In this document: piece by piece, positions 35,413 through 45,200 of the stretch
Position numbering within the stretch: the first letter of the stretch is position 1
Layout: each line of letters starts with the position of its first letter
The notes under the pieces: model-generated
The model's database searches: none
What the model saw: only the letters and a program-made list of their open reading frames with translations
What the model was told of the DNA's origin: nothing
DNA from: Geothrix edaphica
GTDB taxonomy: Bacteria; Acidobacteriota; Holophagae; Holophagales; Holophagaceae
Direction: 5' to 3'
Assembly: GCF_030268045.1 (NCBI RefSeq)
Contig: NZ_BSDC01000001.1
Location: forward strand, 744,001 to 808,000
DNA: 64,000 nucleotides
Made by a program: the position numbers and the translations under genes

Positions 35413-36009
35413 CTAGCTCTTCCACCGCCGCGGATCCGCCTCCCGCAGCCCCAGCTGGTCCAGCACGCGGGTGGCGAAGGTGTCGTAGAGGTCGTCCAGG
35501 GTTTTCGGGCTGCTGTAGAAGCCCGGCATGATGGGCATGACGATGGCGCCAGCATCGTGGAGGCGCAGCATGTTCTCCAGGTGGACGCGGTTGAGGGGCG
35601 TCTCGCGCAGGCAGAGCACGAGCGGGCGGCGCTCCTTGAGGCACACGTCGGCGGCGCGGCTCACCAGGGATTCGCTCACGCCGGAGGCGATGCGGCCCAG
35701 AGCGCCGGCGCTGCAGGGCACGATGGCCATGCCGTCGTGCCGGTGGGAACCCGAGGAGATGTCGGCGCCCAGGTCGCGCTCATCGCGCAGGCCGACTTTC
35801 GGCAGGGCAGCGAGATCCTTCGGCGTGAGGCCGGTCTCGTCCAGCAGGCAGCGCTTCCCCGTGGGCGACAGCAGCAGGGCGACCTGTTCCACGGCGGGGC
35901 TGGCGGACAGGCGCCGCAGCACGGCCACGCCGAAGGCCGAGCCCGAGGCGCCAGTGATGGCGAGGGTGAAGCGGAGGCCGCCGGGATTCGTCATTCGGTC
36001 GTCCGTCAT
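35413..36009 (-). CDS. ubiX: Flavin prenyltransferase UbiX
   Basis: A 198-residue flavoprotein that joins dimethylallyl phosphate to reduced FMN to make prenyl-FMN for UbiD decarboxylases. FTLAITGASGSAFGVAVLRRL carries the FMN phosphate loop. CSAGALGRIASGVSESLVSRAADV and RPLVLCLRETPLNRVHLENM are conserved UbiX motifs, with PIMPGFYSSP near the end. ATG 36009 or ATG 35994 could be the start; the former has GAGG upstream. It follows the M14 peptidase gene by 8 bases in the murC operon. No ubiD lies in the window. Confidence 0.95.
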   Translation of the reverse strand: MTDDRMTNPGGLRFTLAITGASGSAFGVAVLRRLSASPAVEQVALLLSPTGKRCLLDETGLTPKDLAALPKVGLRDERDLGADISSGSHRHDGMAIVPCSAGALGRIASGVSESLVSRAADVCLKERRPLVLCLRETPLNRVHLENMLRLHDAGAIVMPIMPGFYSSPKTLDDLYDTFATRVLDQLGLREADPRRWKS

Positions 36010-36017
36010 TCCGGGCC

Positions 36018-38636
36018 TCATTCTGGCGCAGGCCGATAGGCCCCGAAGAAGATCGCATTGAACAGCAGACGCCGCGTGAAGGGCGTCTGGCCGCGGAAAA
36101 CCGGGTCGCCCGCCACCAGGATCACCGCGCCCAGGCCCAGCTTCTCGCGAAAGGCGTAGGCCGTCTGCTGGAGCCTGGCCTCCATGGCCTTGGGCACCAG
36201 GCCCGAGAGCTTCAGCTCCTCCTTGCCGTAGTGGAGGGGGTTCTCGCCGCCGGAGCTCAGGTCCAGGACGGGATCGCTGGTGTCCAGCACGGCCGCTCCG
36301 CCTTCGGCGTGGAGGCCCCAGGCCAGGGGATGGCTGCCATCCACCTGGACCTTCAGGAACGCCCCGGGGATGCTCTCCTCCAGGGCCCGCTCCTCGCGCT
36401 TGTCCCAGGGGCGCACCAGCTCGGCTGGATCGGCCTTGGGCGCCTCGCGCTTGGGATCCTTCTCCTTGAGCCGGGCCTCCTCGGCGGCCTTGGCCAGCAG
36501 GTGGTAGCCCGTGGGGGTCAGGCCCGCGCGGGAGGCATAGGCCGCGCCGCCCTGGAAGGCCAGCAGGCTGCCGCCCTCCGTGACCCACGCCTTCAGCTTC
36601 GCCGCGCCGCCTTCGCCCAAGGCCTGCTGCCAGCCTTTGCCCAGGGCGCCGTCGTCCACGACGATGACGTGGGTGAACCGGGACAGCGGGGTGGCGCCGA
36701 GGCGATCCGCCCGCAGCTGCACGAAGGGCAGACCCGCCTCCGTGAGGGTGTGGGCCACGGCCCCGAAGGCCATGGGGTTGGCGGGGCGGTCCATGAGGAT
36801 GGCGATGTGCGGCGTGCGGAGGATCAGGGCGCGGTTGGTGCCCAGGTCCGGCCCGGCGTCCATCTGGCCAGTATCCATGGCCACCACCGGGTGGCGGTTC
36901 TCCCGGGCCAGGGCCTGCAGGCGCCCGGCCAGGGACTCCGGATTGGTGCGCCGGGGCAAAACGAGGGTGCCCGGTCCGAACCGCCGGCCCTTGAATGTGG
37001 CGGGCTCCGCCAGGGCCGTGGCATGGAAGCCGTCCTGGAGCAGGGCCGCCAGCGTGCGCTCGGCACCCTCGTAGCCGCCGGGAATGAGGTAGCCCCAGGC
37101 GGCGGCCGGGAGGGGCTCTTCCGCTGCGGGGGCGAGGGGCGCCGTAGCGACCTTGGGGCGCGCCTTCGCCCGCCAGGCGGGAACGTGGAAGGCCACGGGC
37201 AGGCTCCAGGCAGTGATGTCGTAGGTGGGCTTGGGTCCCATGCGGGCTTCACCCTCGAGCAGAGCCTGGGCGAGGCCGCCGCGCGGCTGGTCCAGGGGCA
37301 CCAGGTAGCTGCCGGCGGGCAGGCCGGGGGCCTTGGCCAGGCCGACCGGATCCAGGCCCGCGGTGCCCAGGTCGGCCATGGTGCGGAGCACCTCGATGCC
37401 ATTGCGCCCCAGCAAGTCCGCCAGGGCCCGGGCGCGGCCGGGATCCTCCCCCTCCGCCAGGAGGAAGGCTCCCGCGCGGTCGCCCAGGGCCACCTGCTCG
37501 CGGCGGGCCCGCTGGAAGTCCCAGAGCAGGGCCTGGCGCTCCGCCGCGGCCGTGGCCACCGTGGCCAGGCTGGCGGCCACATGGCGCTGGATGCGGCCTT
37601 CGAGCGTGAGGACCTCGCCATCCTGGCGCTTGTACGCGGGGCCGCCCTGGCCGGCCACCTCGAAGGTCATGCCCACGGCGCCCTGGAAGGTGGGCCAGGA
37701 GTCCCCGTAGCCGGGATAGAAGAGGTCGAACACATCGCGGCTGAAGTAGGCCCAGCCCCGGGTGTCGAAGGCCCGGGCGACGCCCTTGCCGAAGGTGGCC
37801 TGCCAGCGGCCGGAGTGCGCTTCGGGGAGGGCCTCGTGGATGGGCTGCATGGTGGGCGGGAAGTAGTAGGTGGCCTCGGGCCACATCTCGTGGTGGTCCG
37901 CCATCACCTGCGGATTCCAGCGCAGGAACGCCGCGGCCTTGGCCCGGGACTCGCCCTGGGTCTGCCAGGCCCAGTCGCGGTTCAGGTCGAAGAGCCGGTG
38001 GTTGAAGCGGCCTCCGGGCCAGCGGCTGGTGTTCTGCGCGTCCATGGGATCGCTGGTGATGAAGGGCGTGGCGGCCTCGGCCACGGACTGGCGGTGGCGG
38101 GCCAGTCCGTCGGGATTCTGGGTGAGGTCCATGAGCAGCACCACGCGCTCGAGCTGCTTCAGCACCTCGGGGCTGCGGGCCGCGGCGAAGTGGTAGGCCA
38201 CGGCCAGGGCGGCTTCGGAACCCGAGGCCTCAGAGCCGTGGACCGAGTAGCCCAGCCACACGAAGGCGGGGTTGGTCTCCGCGATACGCCGGGCTTCGCC
38301 TTCGCTGCACGTCCGGGGATCCGCGAGCTTGGCGTTGAGGGCCTGGAGCTCCTCCAGCCGGTTCAGGTTCTCGGGCGAGCTGATGACGAGGAAGGGCTGT
38401 TCGCGACCCTCCTCGGTGACATTCAAGGTCAGGTGCCTCACGCGGTCCGGCGCGGCGGTGGCCAGGCCGCGAACGTAGGCCAGCAGGGCGTGATGGGGGG
38501 TGTAGCGGACGCCGAGGTCCGGCTGGGGCACCTCGGGGCGGTACTCTCCCGCTGGCAGCAGGCCGGGCGGAAGCCCCGCCAGCAGGGGCGCGACGCAGAG
38601 CAGGGCGGGCAGCGGGCGGAGCGCCGGGAAGGCCAT
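36018..38636 (-). CDS. Secreted M14-family zinc carboxypeptidase
   Basis: An 872-residue exported peptidase. A signal peptide covers residues 1-30. The catalytic domain holds zinc ligands His and Glu in YSVHGSEASGSEAAL, the third His in VMADHHEMWPEATYYFPP, and catalytic Glu in GMTFEVAGQG. The C-terminal half (about 480-870) contains a glutamine-amidotransferase-like fold (FTHVIVVDDGALGKGW, GGSLLAFQGGAAY), as in large secreted M14-like peptidases of soil bacteria. It probably digests peptides in the periplasm or outside the cell. It starts 2 bases after the murC stop. A link to peptidoglycan is suggested only by location. Confidence 0.88.
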   Translation of the reverse strand: MAFPALRPLPALLCVAPLLAGLPPGLLPAGEYRPEVPQPDLGVRYTPHHALLAYVRGLATAAPDRVRHLTLNVTEEGREQPFLVISSPENLNRLEELQALNAKLADPRTCSEGEARRIAETNPAFVWLGYSVHGSEASGSEAALAVAYHFAAARSPEVLKQLERVVLLMDLTQNPDGLARHRQSVAEAATPFITSDPMDAQNTSRWPGGRFNHRLFDLNRDWAWQTQGESRAKAAAFLRWNPQVMADHHEMWPEATYYFPPTMQPIHEALPEAHSGRWQATFGKGVARAFDTRGWAYFSRDVFDLFYPGYGDSWPTFQGAVGMTFEVAGQGGPAYKRQDGEVLTLEGRIQRHVAASLATVATAAAERQALLWDFQRARREQVALGDRAGAFLLAEGEDPGRARALADLLGRNGIEVLRTMADLGTAGLDPVGLAKAPGLPAGSYLVPLDQPRGGLAQALLEGEARMGPKPTYDITAWSLPVAFHVPAWRAKARPKVATAPLAPAAEEPLPAAAWGYLIPGGYEGAERTLAALLQDGFHATALAEPATFKGRRFGPGTLVLPRRTNPESLAGRLQALARENRHPVVAMDTGQMDAGPDLGTNRALILRTPHIAILMDRPANPMAFGAVAHTLTEAGLPFVQLRADRLGATPLSRFTHVIVVDDGALGKGWQQALGEGGAAKLKAWVTEGGSLLAFQGGAAYASRAGLTPTGYHLLAKAAEEARLKEKDPKREAPKADPAELVRPWDKREERALEESIPGAFLKVQVDGSHPLAWGLHAEGGAAVLDTSDPVLDLSSGGENPLHYGKEELKLSGLVPKAMEARLQQTAYAFREKLGLGAVILVAGDPVFRGQTPFTRRLLFNAIFFGAYRPAPE

Positions 38637-38638
38637 GG

Positions 38639-40006
38639 TCAGTCCAGGCCCAGGAAGGCGGGCCCGGCGTGGGTGATGGAACCTGCCCCGAACGTGATGA
38701 GGAGGTCCCCGCTGCGGGTGAGGCGGCGCAGCACCTCCGGCAGGTCGTCCACGCGCCCGGCGAGGTGGACCTCCTTCTGGCCGTGAGAGCGCAGGGCCTC
38801 CACCACGGCGGCGCTGTCCACGCCCTGGATGGGCGGCTCACCCGCGGGGTAGATGTCCGTGACCACCACGGAATCCGCTTCGAAGAACGCCGTGCCGAAC
38901 TCGTCCAGCAGGGCCTTGGTGCGGCTGTACCGGTGGGGCTGGAAGGCCGCCACAATGCGGCGGTCGCGGAAGCCGGCCCGGGCTGCGGCGAGGGTGGCCG
39001 CGATTTCTGTCGGATGGTGCCCGTAGTCATCCACCACCAGCACACCGTCCTTCTCGCCCTTGAGCTGGAACCGCCGGTCCGCGCCGGTGAACTCGGCCAG
39101 GCTGGTGCGGATGACCTCCCGCTCCACGTCGAGTTCCAGGGCGATGCCGATGGCGGCCAGGGCGTTCAGCACCATGTGGTGCCCGGGCACGCCCAGGCTG
39201 AAGGTGCCCAGGTCGTCACCGTGGGCGCTGACCTTGAAGTGGGTGCGGAAGCCCTCCTGGCGGATCTCCCGGGCCCGGATGTCCACCTGGGGATGGGTGC
39301 CGTAGGTGCGCACCTGGCGCTTCAGGCGCGGGCGCACGGCGGCGGCGTGGGGATCGTCCATGCAGAGGAACACCGAGCCGTAGAAGGGCACCTTGTTGGC
39401 GAAGGCCACGAAGGCGTCCTGGATCTCCTCCAGATCCTTGTAGTGGTCCAAGTGCTCCCGGTCGATGTTGGTGATGGTGGCCAGGGTGGGGTTCAGCATG
39501 AGGAAGCTGCCGTCGCTTTCATCGGCCTCGGCCACCAGGACGGGGCCCTTGCCCAGCTTGGCGTTGCTGCCGATGGTGCCCAGCTTGCCGCCGATGACGA
39601 TGGTGGGGTCGATGCCCCCATGGCTGAGCACCTGGGCCACCATGCTGGTGGTCGTCGTCTTCCCGTGGGAGCCCGCCACGGCCACGCCGTACTTCATGCG
39701 CATGAGTTCCGCCAGCATCTCGCCCCGCGGGATCACGGGCACCTTGGCCGCGTGGGCGGCCACCACCTCCGGATTGTCACCCTTCACAGCGGAGGAGATC
39801 ACCACCACCTGGGCTCCCTCGATGGCCTCGGCCCTGTGGCCGATGTGCACCTCGATGCCCAGGCCGCGGAGGCGCTGGGTCACGGCACTCTCCTTCAGGT
39901 CCGAGCCCGACACCCGGTGGCCCAGGTTGGCGAGCACCTCCGCGATGCCGGACATCCCGATGCCGCCGATGCCCACGAAATGGATGTGCTGGATCTTGCC
40001 GAACAC
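38639..40006 (-). CDS. murC: UDP-N-acetylmuramate--L-alanine ligase
   Basis: A 455-residue cytoplasmic Mur ligase adding L-Ala to UDP-MurNAc with ATP. N-terminal VGIGGIGMSGIAEVLANLG binds UDP. The ATP loop is VAVAGSHGKTTTTSMVAQVL. Also present are EADESDGSF, TNIDREHLDHY (metal site) and VVDDYGHHPTEIAATL. The start is GTG 40006 with only a weak site before it; an ATG at 40020 is out of frame. It is the first gene of murC-M14-ubiX. Other mur/fts genes are not in the window, so it is detached from the usual dcw cluster on this side. Confidence 0.96.
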   Translation of the reverse strand: MFGKIQHIHFVGIGGIGMSGIAEVLANLGHRVSGSDLKESAVTQRLRGLGIEVHIGHRAEAIEGAQVVVISSAVKGDNPEVVAAHAAKVPVIPRGEMLAELMRMKYGVAVAGSHGKTTTTSMVAQVLSHGGIDPTIVIGGKLGTIGSNAKLGKGPVLVAEADESDGSFLMLNPTLATITNIDREHLDHYKDLEEIQDAFVAFANKVPFYGSVFLCMDDPHAAAVRPRLKRQVRTYGTHPQVDIRAREIRQEGFRTHFKVSAHGDDLGTFSLGVPGHHMVLNALAAIGIALELDVEREVIRTSLAEFTGADRRFQLKGEKDGVLVVDDYGHHPTEIAATLAAARAGFRDRRIVAAFQPHRYSRTKALLDEFGTAFFEADSVVVTDIYPAGEPPIQGVDSAAVVEALRSHGQKEVHLAGRVDDLPEVLRRLTRSGDLLITFGAGSITHAGPAFLGLD

Positions 40007-40102
40007 CTTGAGGCCCCCATGCTTAGAAGCTGCCAGAATACTCCAGCCGCTGGCATGGCTCTGGCTTCATATGGTGTTCCAGCGGAACCTGGGAGGTGTG
40101 CG

Positions 40103-40981
40103 ATGAGATCCCATAGCCCGCAATTCCACGTCGCCACGGTCTTTTCGGGCCTGCTCATGGCCTCGACGCTTTGTAGCGCATCGCCACAGCAGGACCGGGG
40201 CCGTCGCGAATCGCCACAGCCGGTGCGCCCCATGGTCGAGCGGGCGTCGCCCGAGATCTCCCGCCCGGACAACCCCCGATCGGTGGCCGGCCCCACGACG
40301 GACCGGATGGACCGGATGGACCGCCACCCGGGCCCCCGCACGCGCGAGGTGGACCCCCGCCCGGAGGCCCTGGCCCCCCGGGTGTCCAGCGTGGGCCTCT
40401 ACCCCGGCACGCGCGTGGTGGTGCCGCCCGCCTGGCACCGCTGCACGACCTTTCCTACGGGTTTCTACTGGCGCCAGCGGGACCTCATGGCTGAGATCCA
40501 GTGGCTCTCCCGCCGGGGCTTCGTCCCCGTGACGGCCCTGGGCGACACGGTGGAGGCCCTCACGGACTATGTCCAGGTGCCCTCCGGCTGGCGGGCCTAC
40601 GGTGTTTCCGTGCCCGCGGGAGGCACGGTCCAGATCGAGGTCCAGCACAGCAACCTGGGCTGGTTCCGGCTCATGCTCGTGGACAAGTGGGGCCGGCCCG
40701 GACCCGGCATGTTGCAGGCCGCCATCGCACCCCAGCCGATCCTGGTGACCTACAAGAATCCCGGCAAGGAAGCCACCGCGGTCTACGTCATCGTCGACGA
40801 TCCGGCCTGGTGGTCCGATGCGAAGAATCCCTATACCCTCGTCCTCCGCCGGGATTGGGATCCCGCCCGGGTGGACCTGAGCGGCGTGAAGATGGTGGCC
40901 GGCCTCTGGGGCGCCAGCCCCAGCGTCAGCGCTGAGTTCCGGGGACCCAGCCTGACGGGACCGGCTGTCTTCCCTCATTAG
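40103..40981 (+). CDS. Hypothetical exported protein
   Basis: A 292-residue protein with a signal-like N-terminus (HVATVFSGLLMASTLCSAS) and GGGAGG 7 bases before the ATG. Residues about 25-100 are Pro/Arg-rich and disordered (DRMDRMDRHPGPRTREVDP). The C-terminal half is beta-rich, with YGVSVPAGGTVQIEVQHSN, WFRLMLVDKWG and ATAVYVIVDDP, resembling a small pre-peptidase-like beta sandwich. No catalytic residue or family is recognised. It diverges from murC and is followed by a terminator, so it is likely monocistronic. Confidence 0.7.
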   Translation: MRSHSPQFHVATVFSGLLMASTLCSASPQQDRGRRESPQPVRPMVERASPEISRPDNPRSVAGPTTDRMDRMDRHPGPRTREVDPRPEALAPRVSSVGLYPGTRVVVPPAWHRCTTFPTGFYWRQRDLMAEIQWLSRRGFVPVTALGDTVEALTDYVQVPSGWRAYGVSVPAGGTVQIEVQHSNLGWFRLMLVDKWGRPGPGMLQAAIAPQPILVTYKNPGKEATAVYVIVDDPAWWSDAKNPYTLVLRRDWDPARVDLSGVKMVAGLWGASPSVSAEFRGPSLTGPAVFPH

Positions 40982-40997
40982 GCAGGAGGTTCTCCCA

Positions 40998-41031
40998 CGC
41001 AGGAACAGCCCCGTTCGGGGCCGTTCCTGCG
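40998..41031. terminator. Terminator hairpin between convergent genes
   Basis: Inverted repeat CGCAGGAAC-x-GCCCCG / CGGGGC-x-GTTCCTGCG with one internal mismatch and a tiny loop. It lies between the stop of the exported protein (40981) and the stop of the lipid kinase gene (41043). There is no T tract, but location and stem strength support termination on both strands. Confidence 0.6.
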
Positions 41032-41042
41032 CATGTCTGCGC

Positions 41043-42002
41043 CTATTGCCAGGGACACGCCCCAGTGACCTGCATGCGGAAGGCGCGGGGCTCGATGGTC
41101 AGCTCGGCGCGGTCACGCTCGGCCACGGGCTCCCCATCGAGATGCCAGGGCAGGGGGCGCTCCAGGCGCAGGATGGCGTGCCGGAGGCGTCCCTCGTGCC
41201 GGAGGGGGGTGTGGCCGCCCTCCCGGAACAGGGTGGGTGCCTCCGCCAGCAGGTCGAACCAGGAGGGCCGGGCCAGGGTGGCCCACTGGAGGCAGCCGTC
41301 CGTGGGATCCGCCCCCGGCGCGATCCACAGGCCGCTGCCATAGGTGGGGAGGTTGGCGAAGCAGAGGCTCCAGGCCTGCTCTGGCAGCGCCGCCTCGGGC
41401 ACCTTGAAGGCCTGCCTGAGGCGGTCCAGGCGCCCGGCGGGGTCGGGCATGGGCGCCAGGTCCGCATCCCAGGCCAGGGCGGTGGCGGGCCAGGTGCGCC
41501 AGAGCTGCCAGCAGGCCCGCGCGTAGGTGCCGAAGCCGCGGCCGGACATGGCGTCGAAGCGGTGGGCCACCGCGGCCTCGAAGCCCATGCCGCAGACGTT
41601 CAGGAAGGGCTCCCCGTCTAGGCTCGGCAGATCCATGCGCAATTCCCGGCCCTCCAGCAGGCGCTGAATTGCGCCTGCGGGTTCCAGGGGCGTGCGGAGT
41701 CCACGCGCCAGCCCGTTGCCGCTGCCCCCGGGGATGGCGCCGAGGGGGACCGGGCAGCCGCGGCCGATCAGGGCCTTCGCCGCGTGATGGATCGTCCCGT
41801 CGCCGCCCCACACCAGCAGCGGACCTTCGGCGCGGACCGCCTGGGCGATGGCGGGCTCGAAGTCCCAGGGCGGCCCGAAGGGGATGGGATCCACCCGGTC
41901 CCGGAGGTCCTTCGGCAGCGGACGGAGCAGGGCGTCCGGATCCTTCGTCGCGATGCCTGAGGCAGGGTTGTAGAGGAGGGGGAGCTTGGGCGCTTGCGGC
42001 AT
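41043..42002 (-). CDS. Diacylglycerol kinase-family lipid kinase
   Basis: A 319-residue DAGK_cat family enzyme (YegS/DgkB-like) that phosphorylates a lipid alcohol with ATP. Conserved parts are LLYNPASG (residues 9-16), LVWGGDGTIHHAAKAL (GGDGT, 66-70) and AIPGGSGNGLARGL. FLNVCGMGFEAAVAHRF and the C-terminal WHLDGEP follow. It may recycle diacylglycerol or act on another lipid. The upstream region carries direct repeats that may be an operator. It ends at a shared hairpin. Confidence 0.88.
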   Translation of the reverse strand: MPQAPKLPLLYNPASGIATKDPDALLRPLPKDLRDRVDPIPFGPPWDFEPAIAQAVRAEGPLLVWGGDGTIHHAAKALIGRGCPVPLGAIPGGSGNGLARGLRTPLEPAGAIQRLLEGRELRMDLPSLDGEPFLNVCGMGFEAAVAHRFDAMSGRGFGTYARACWQLWRTWPATALAWDADLAPMPDPAGRLDRLRQAFKVPEAALPEQAWSLCFANLPTYGSGLWIAPGADPTDGCLQWATLARPSWFDLLAEAPTLFREGGHTPLRHEGRLRHAILRLERPLPWHLDGEPVAERDRAELTIEPRAFRMQVTGACPWQ

Positions 42003-42049
42003 GGATGAGTCGCTCCCTTGGCTTGCGATGTTGCCATGGTGGCATCAAG

Positions 42050-42086
42050 TCAAAATGAATGCTCACCAAATCAAAATGAATGTTCA
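42050..42086. repeat. Two direct repeats 21 bases apart (putative operator)
   Basis: TCAAAATGAATGCTCA (42050-42065) and TCAAAATGAATGTTCA (42071-42086) differ by one base. Their start-to-start distance is 21, two helical turns, so both face the same side of the DNA. The second includes ATGAA-TG-TTCAT, a 5-base dyad. They lie 50-85 bases upstream of the lipid kinase ATG, a good place for a regulator site. Confidence 0.55.
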
Positions 42087-42113
42087 TCGAGTATAAACCC
42101 TTATTTATGTGAT

Positions 42114-42136
42114 GGTTCAAATAAGGTTATTGAACC
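42114..42136. repeat. Inverted repeat GGTTCAA-N9-TTGAACC
   Basis: Perfect 7-base arms (42114-42120 and 42130-42136) separated by 9 bases in the AT-rich intergenic region. It is compatible with a dimeric regulator site for the Ig-repeat gene or the lipid kinase gene. Confidence 0.45.
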
Positions 42137-42283
42137 GTACCGCAATGAATGAATTTGAAAATAAAGATCTTTATTGGCATTGCGAAAGTAAAATGACAAC
42201 CAATAATGATGCCTAGATAGTTTTTGGATCCGTTTGGAGTGATTTCGGTCTGGTCTGTTTTTTCCCGTTGCCTTGGAGGCACC

Positions 42284-45200
42284 ATGAAATTCCTAAACCG
42301 TGCGAAAAGCGCGGCCACTGTGCTGGCCGCGCTGGTTTGTCTGTCCTTCTCTCTCGACTGTGGCGGTGGTGGAGGAGGTGGCAGCACGCCGCCGCCGTCT
42401 GTCGCCCCCACCGTCAGCCAGCAGCCTGCCAATCAGGCCGTGCTGGAAGGCGCCACAGCCACCTTCTCGGTGGTGGCCTCAGGGACCGCCCCCCTCAGCT
42501 ATCAGTGGAATAAGGGCGGCGTGCCGATCAGCAGCGCCACGGCCGCCAGCTATACGACCTCTCCAGTCGTGCTGGCCGACACCGGGTCGAGCTTCACGGT
42601 GACCGTGAGCAATGCGGTCGGCTCGGTGACGAGCAGCGCCGCGACCCTGACCGTGAATCCAGCGCCGCCGACCATCACCACCCAGCCAGCCAACGTCACG
42701 GTCAACGCGGGAGCCACGGCGACCTTCACCGTGGTGGCCGGGGGCACTCCGCCCTTCACCTACCAGTGGAAGAAGGGTGGGGTCGATATCGCCGGGGCCA
42801 CCTCCGCCAGCTACACCACGCCCGCCACCGTTCCCGCCGATGACGGGGGGAGCTTCACTGTGACGGTCAGCCATGGCGGCGCCTCCGTCACCAGCTCGGC
42901 CGCCATCCTCACGGTCCTGTCCGTTTCGGTGGCCATCGGCCAGCAGCCTGCCAATCAGGCGGTCCTGGAAGGCGCCACTGCCACCTTCTCGGTGGTGGCC
43001 TCGGGGACCGCGCCCCTCGCCTATCAGTGGAAGAAGGGCGGCGTGGCGATCAGCGGTGCCACGGCCGCCAGCTACACGACCCCTCCGGTCGTGCTGGCCG
43101 ACACCGGGGCGAGCTTCACCGTGACCGTGAGCAATCCGGTCGGTTCGGTGACGAGCAGCGCCGCGACCCTGACTGTGAATCCAGCGCCGCCGACCATCAC
43201 CACCCAGCCAGCCAGCGTCATGGTCACTGCGGGAGCCACGGCGACCTTCACCGTGGTGGCCGGGGGCACTCCGCCCTTCACCTACCAGTGGAAGAAGGGT
43301 GGGGTCGATATCGCCGGCGCCACCTCCGCCAGCTACACCACGCCCGCCACCGTTCCTGCCGATGACGGGGGGAGCTTCACTGTGACGGTCAGCCATGGCG
43401 GCGCCTCCGTCACCAGCTCGGCCGCCATCCTCACGGTCCGGTCCATCCCGGCGTTCACCCTCCAGCCAGTGGGTGCCACCGTCGCGGCCGGCGCCGCTGC
43501 AACCTTCACCGCCGCGGCCACGGGCAATCCGGTTCCGACCTACCAGTGGTACCGGGATACCACGTTGCTGACGGGCCAGACCGCCGCGACGCTGACCCTT
43601 CCGGCGGCCACCCTGGCGGATGCGGGCAGCTACACCGTGACCGCCACCAATTCCCTGGGTTCCGCCACCAGCTCCGCGGCAGTCCTGATCGTGAACCAGA
43701 CACCGCTCATCGTGACCCAGCCAGCCAGCCTGACGGTCCCTGTCGGCCAGTCCGCCACCTTCTCCGTGGCCGTCACGGGCTATCCTGCCCCGTCCTACCA
43801 GTGGTACCGGGACACCTCCCTTCTTGCCGGCGAGACCGCAGCGACGCTCACCCTGGCGGCCGTCACTGTGGCGGATGCCGGAAGCTACACCGTGACCGCG
43901 ACCAACGCGCTTGGCACCATCACCAGCGCGGCCGCGACCTTGACGGTGCAGCCCACCTTCCAGGCCAGCGGGCGAGTGACCCTGGTCGATGAGTTCCAGC
44001 CCAACAACAGCGGCGTCGGCATCCCCGGCGTCACTTTGAGCCTCGATACCATGCCGAATGCCACCACCGCTGTCACGGACGGATCCGGCTACTTCAACAT
44101 TCCGGGCATTCCCGACGGCACCTACACGCTGACACCCAGCATGCCGGTCGGGACCAAGGTCATGTTCCTGCCCCCTGGCCAGACCGTGACCGTGTCGGGT
44201 TCGGACCTCGCGGACCTGCGGGTCCAGGCAGCCCTGGGCTACACCGTCTCGGGGACGGTCAGTTATCCCGGCGCCAAGACGGGCCGCGTCTACCTCCGGC
44301 TCGATGGCGGCAACGGCGGTGCCCCCGGTGTCAGCATCCCCGGTCCGGGCGCATTTTCCATCCGCGGTGTGGCGCCTGGCAACTACACCCTGACCAGCTG
44401 GATGGACGGCATGGGCCAGGGGAATCCGAACGCCGCCAACCCGACCGGTACCAGGGTCGGTGTGGTGGTGGGATTCGGTGATGCCTCCGGCGCGGATCTG
44501 TCCCTGGCGGATCCTGCCGCCATCGACCTGTCGGGCCTCACCCCCGTCCTGAACAGCGCCGCGCCCATGGACGGCGGCGTCCTCCTCAACTGGAAGCCCC
44601 TGCCGAATGCGCAGGGGGTGGAACAGGCGGATTCCTACCTGATCCAGTGGAGCACGGACGGCTTCTCCACGCTCGCGGGCAGCGCCACCGTCGCCGCCAG
44701 GGGCAAGCAGGACACGGAGAAATTCGGGTCCACGCTCTTCGTATCCGGTCTCGCCAATGGCACACCCGCCGACTTCCGCGTCTACGCCAAGGCGGGGGCG
44801 ACCACGAGCCTCTCTTCCAACGTGGTCACCGCCACACCGGCCGCCGCGGCCGGAGGGAATGCCATCTCGGGCACCATCAGCTTCACCGGGCCGGCCACCG
44901 GACCTCTGTATGTGGTGCTGTTCGACACCTCGACCAGCCAGTCCTACGCCGTGAAGGCCGCCGGTCCCGCCAGTCCGCAGCCCTACATGGTCGCGGGCGT
45001 GCCCAACGGCACCTACGACATCCTGGCGATGGTCGACCAGAACGGCAACGGCCTCCTCGACCTGGGCGAGGCCTCGAACATCGGCGGCTACGGCACCATC
45101 GCGGTCACCGGGGACATGGTGAATCACGACCTGACGCTGCCCTCCAGCAATGCGGTGGTCAACGCGGTCACCCAGCATGAGATCTACACGGTCGCCCAGG

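Larger units (their letters stand above)
42003..42283. promoter_or_regulatory. AT-rich divergent region, lipid kinase / Ig-repeat protein
   Basis: About 280 bases of unusually low GC between divergent genes, with no supportable ORF. It holds two direct repeats (42050-42086) and an inverted repeat (42114-42136), listed separately. Promoters for both genes are expected here, but no -35/-10 pair could be assigned with confidence. Confidence 0.5.

Noticed and set aside
42419-43438. CRISPR array or transposon copies at the Ig duplication
   Set aside because: The repeats are in-frame protein domains of about 500 bases without short spacers, terminal inverted repeats or a transposase.
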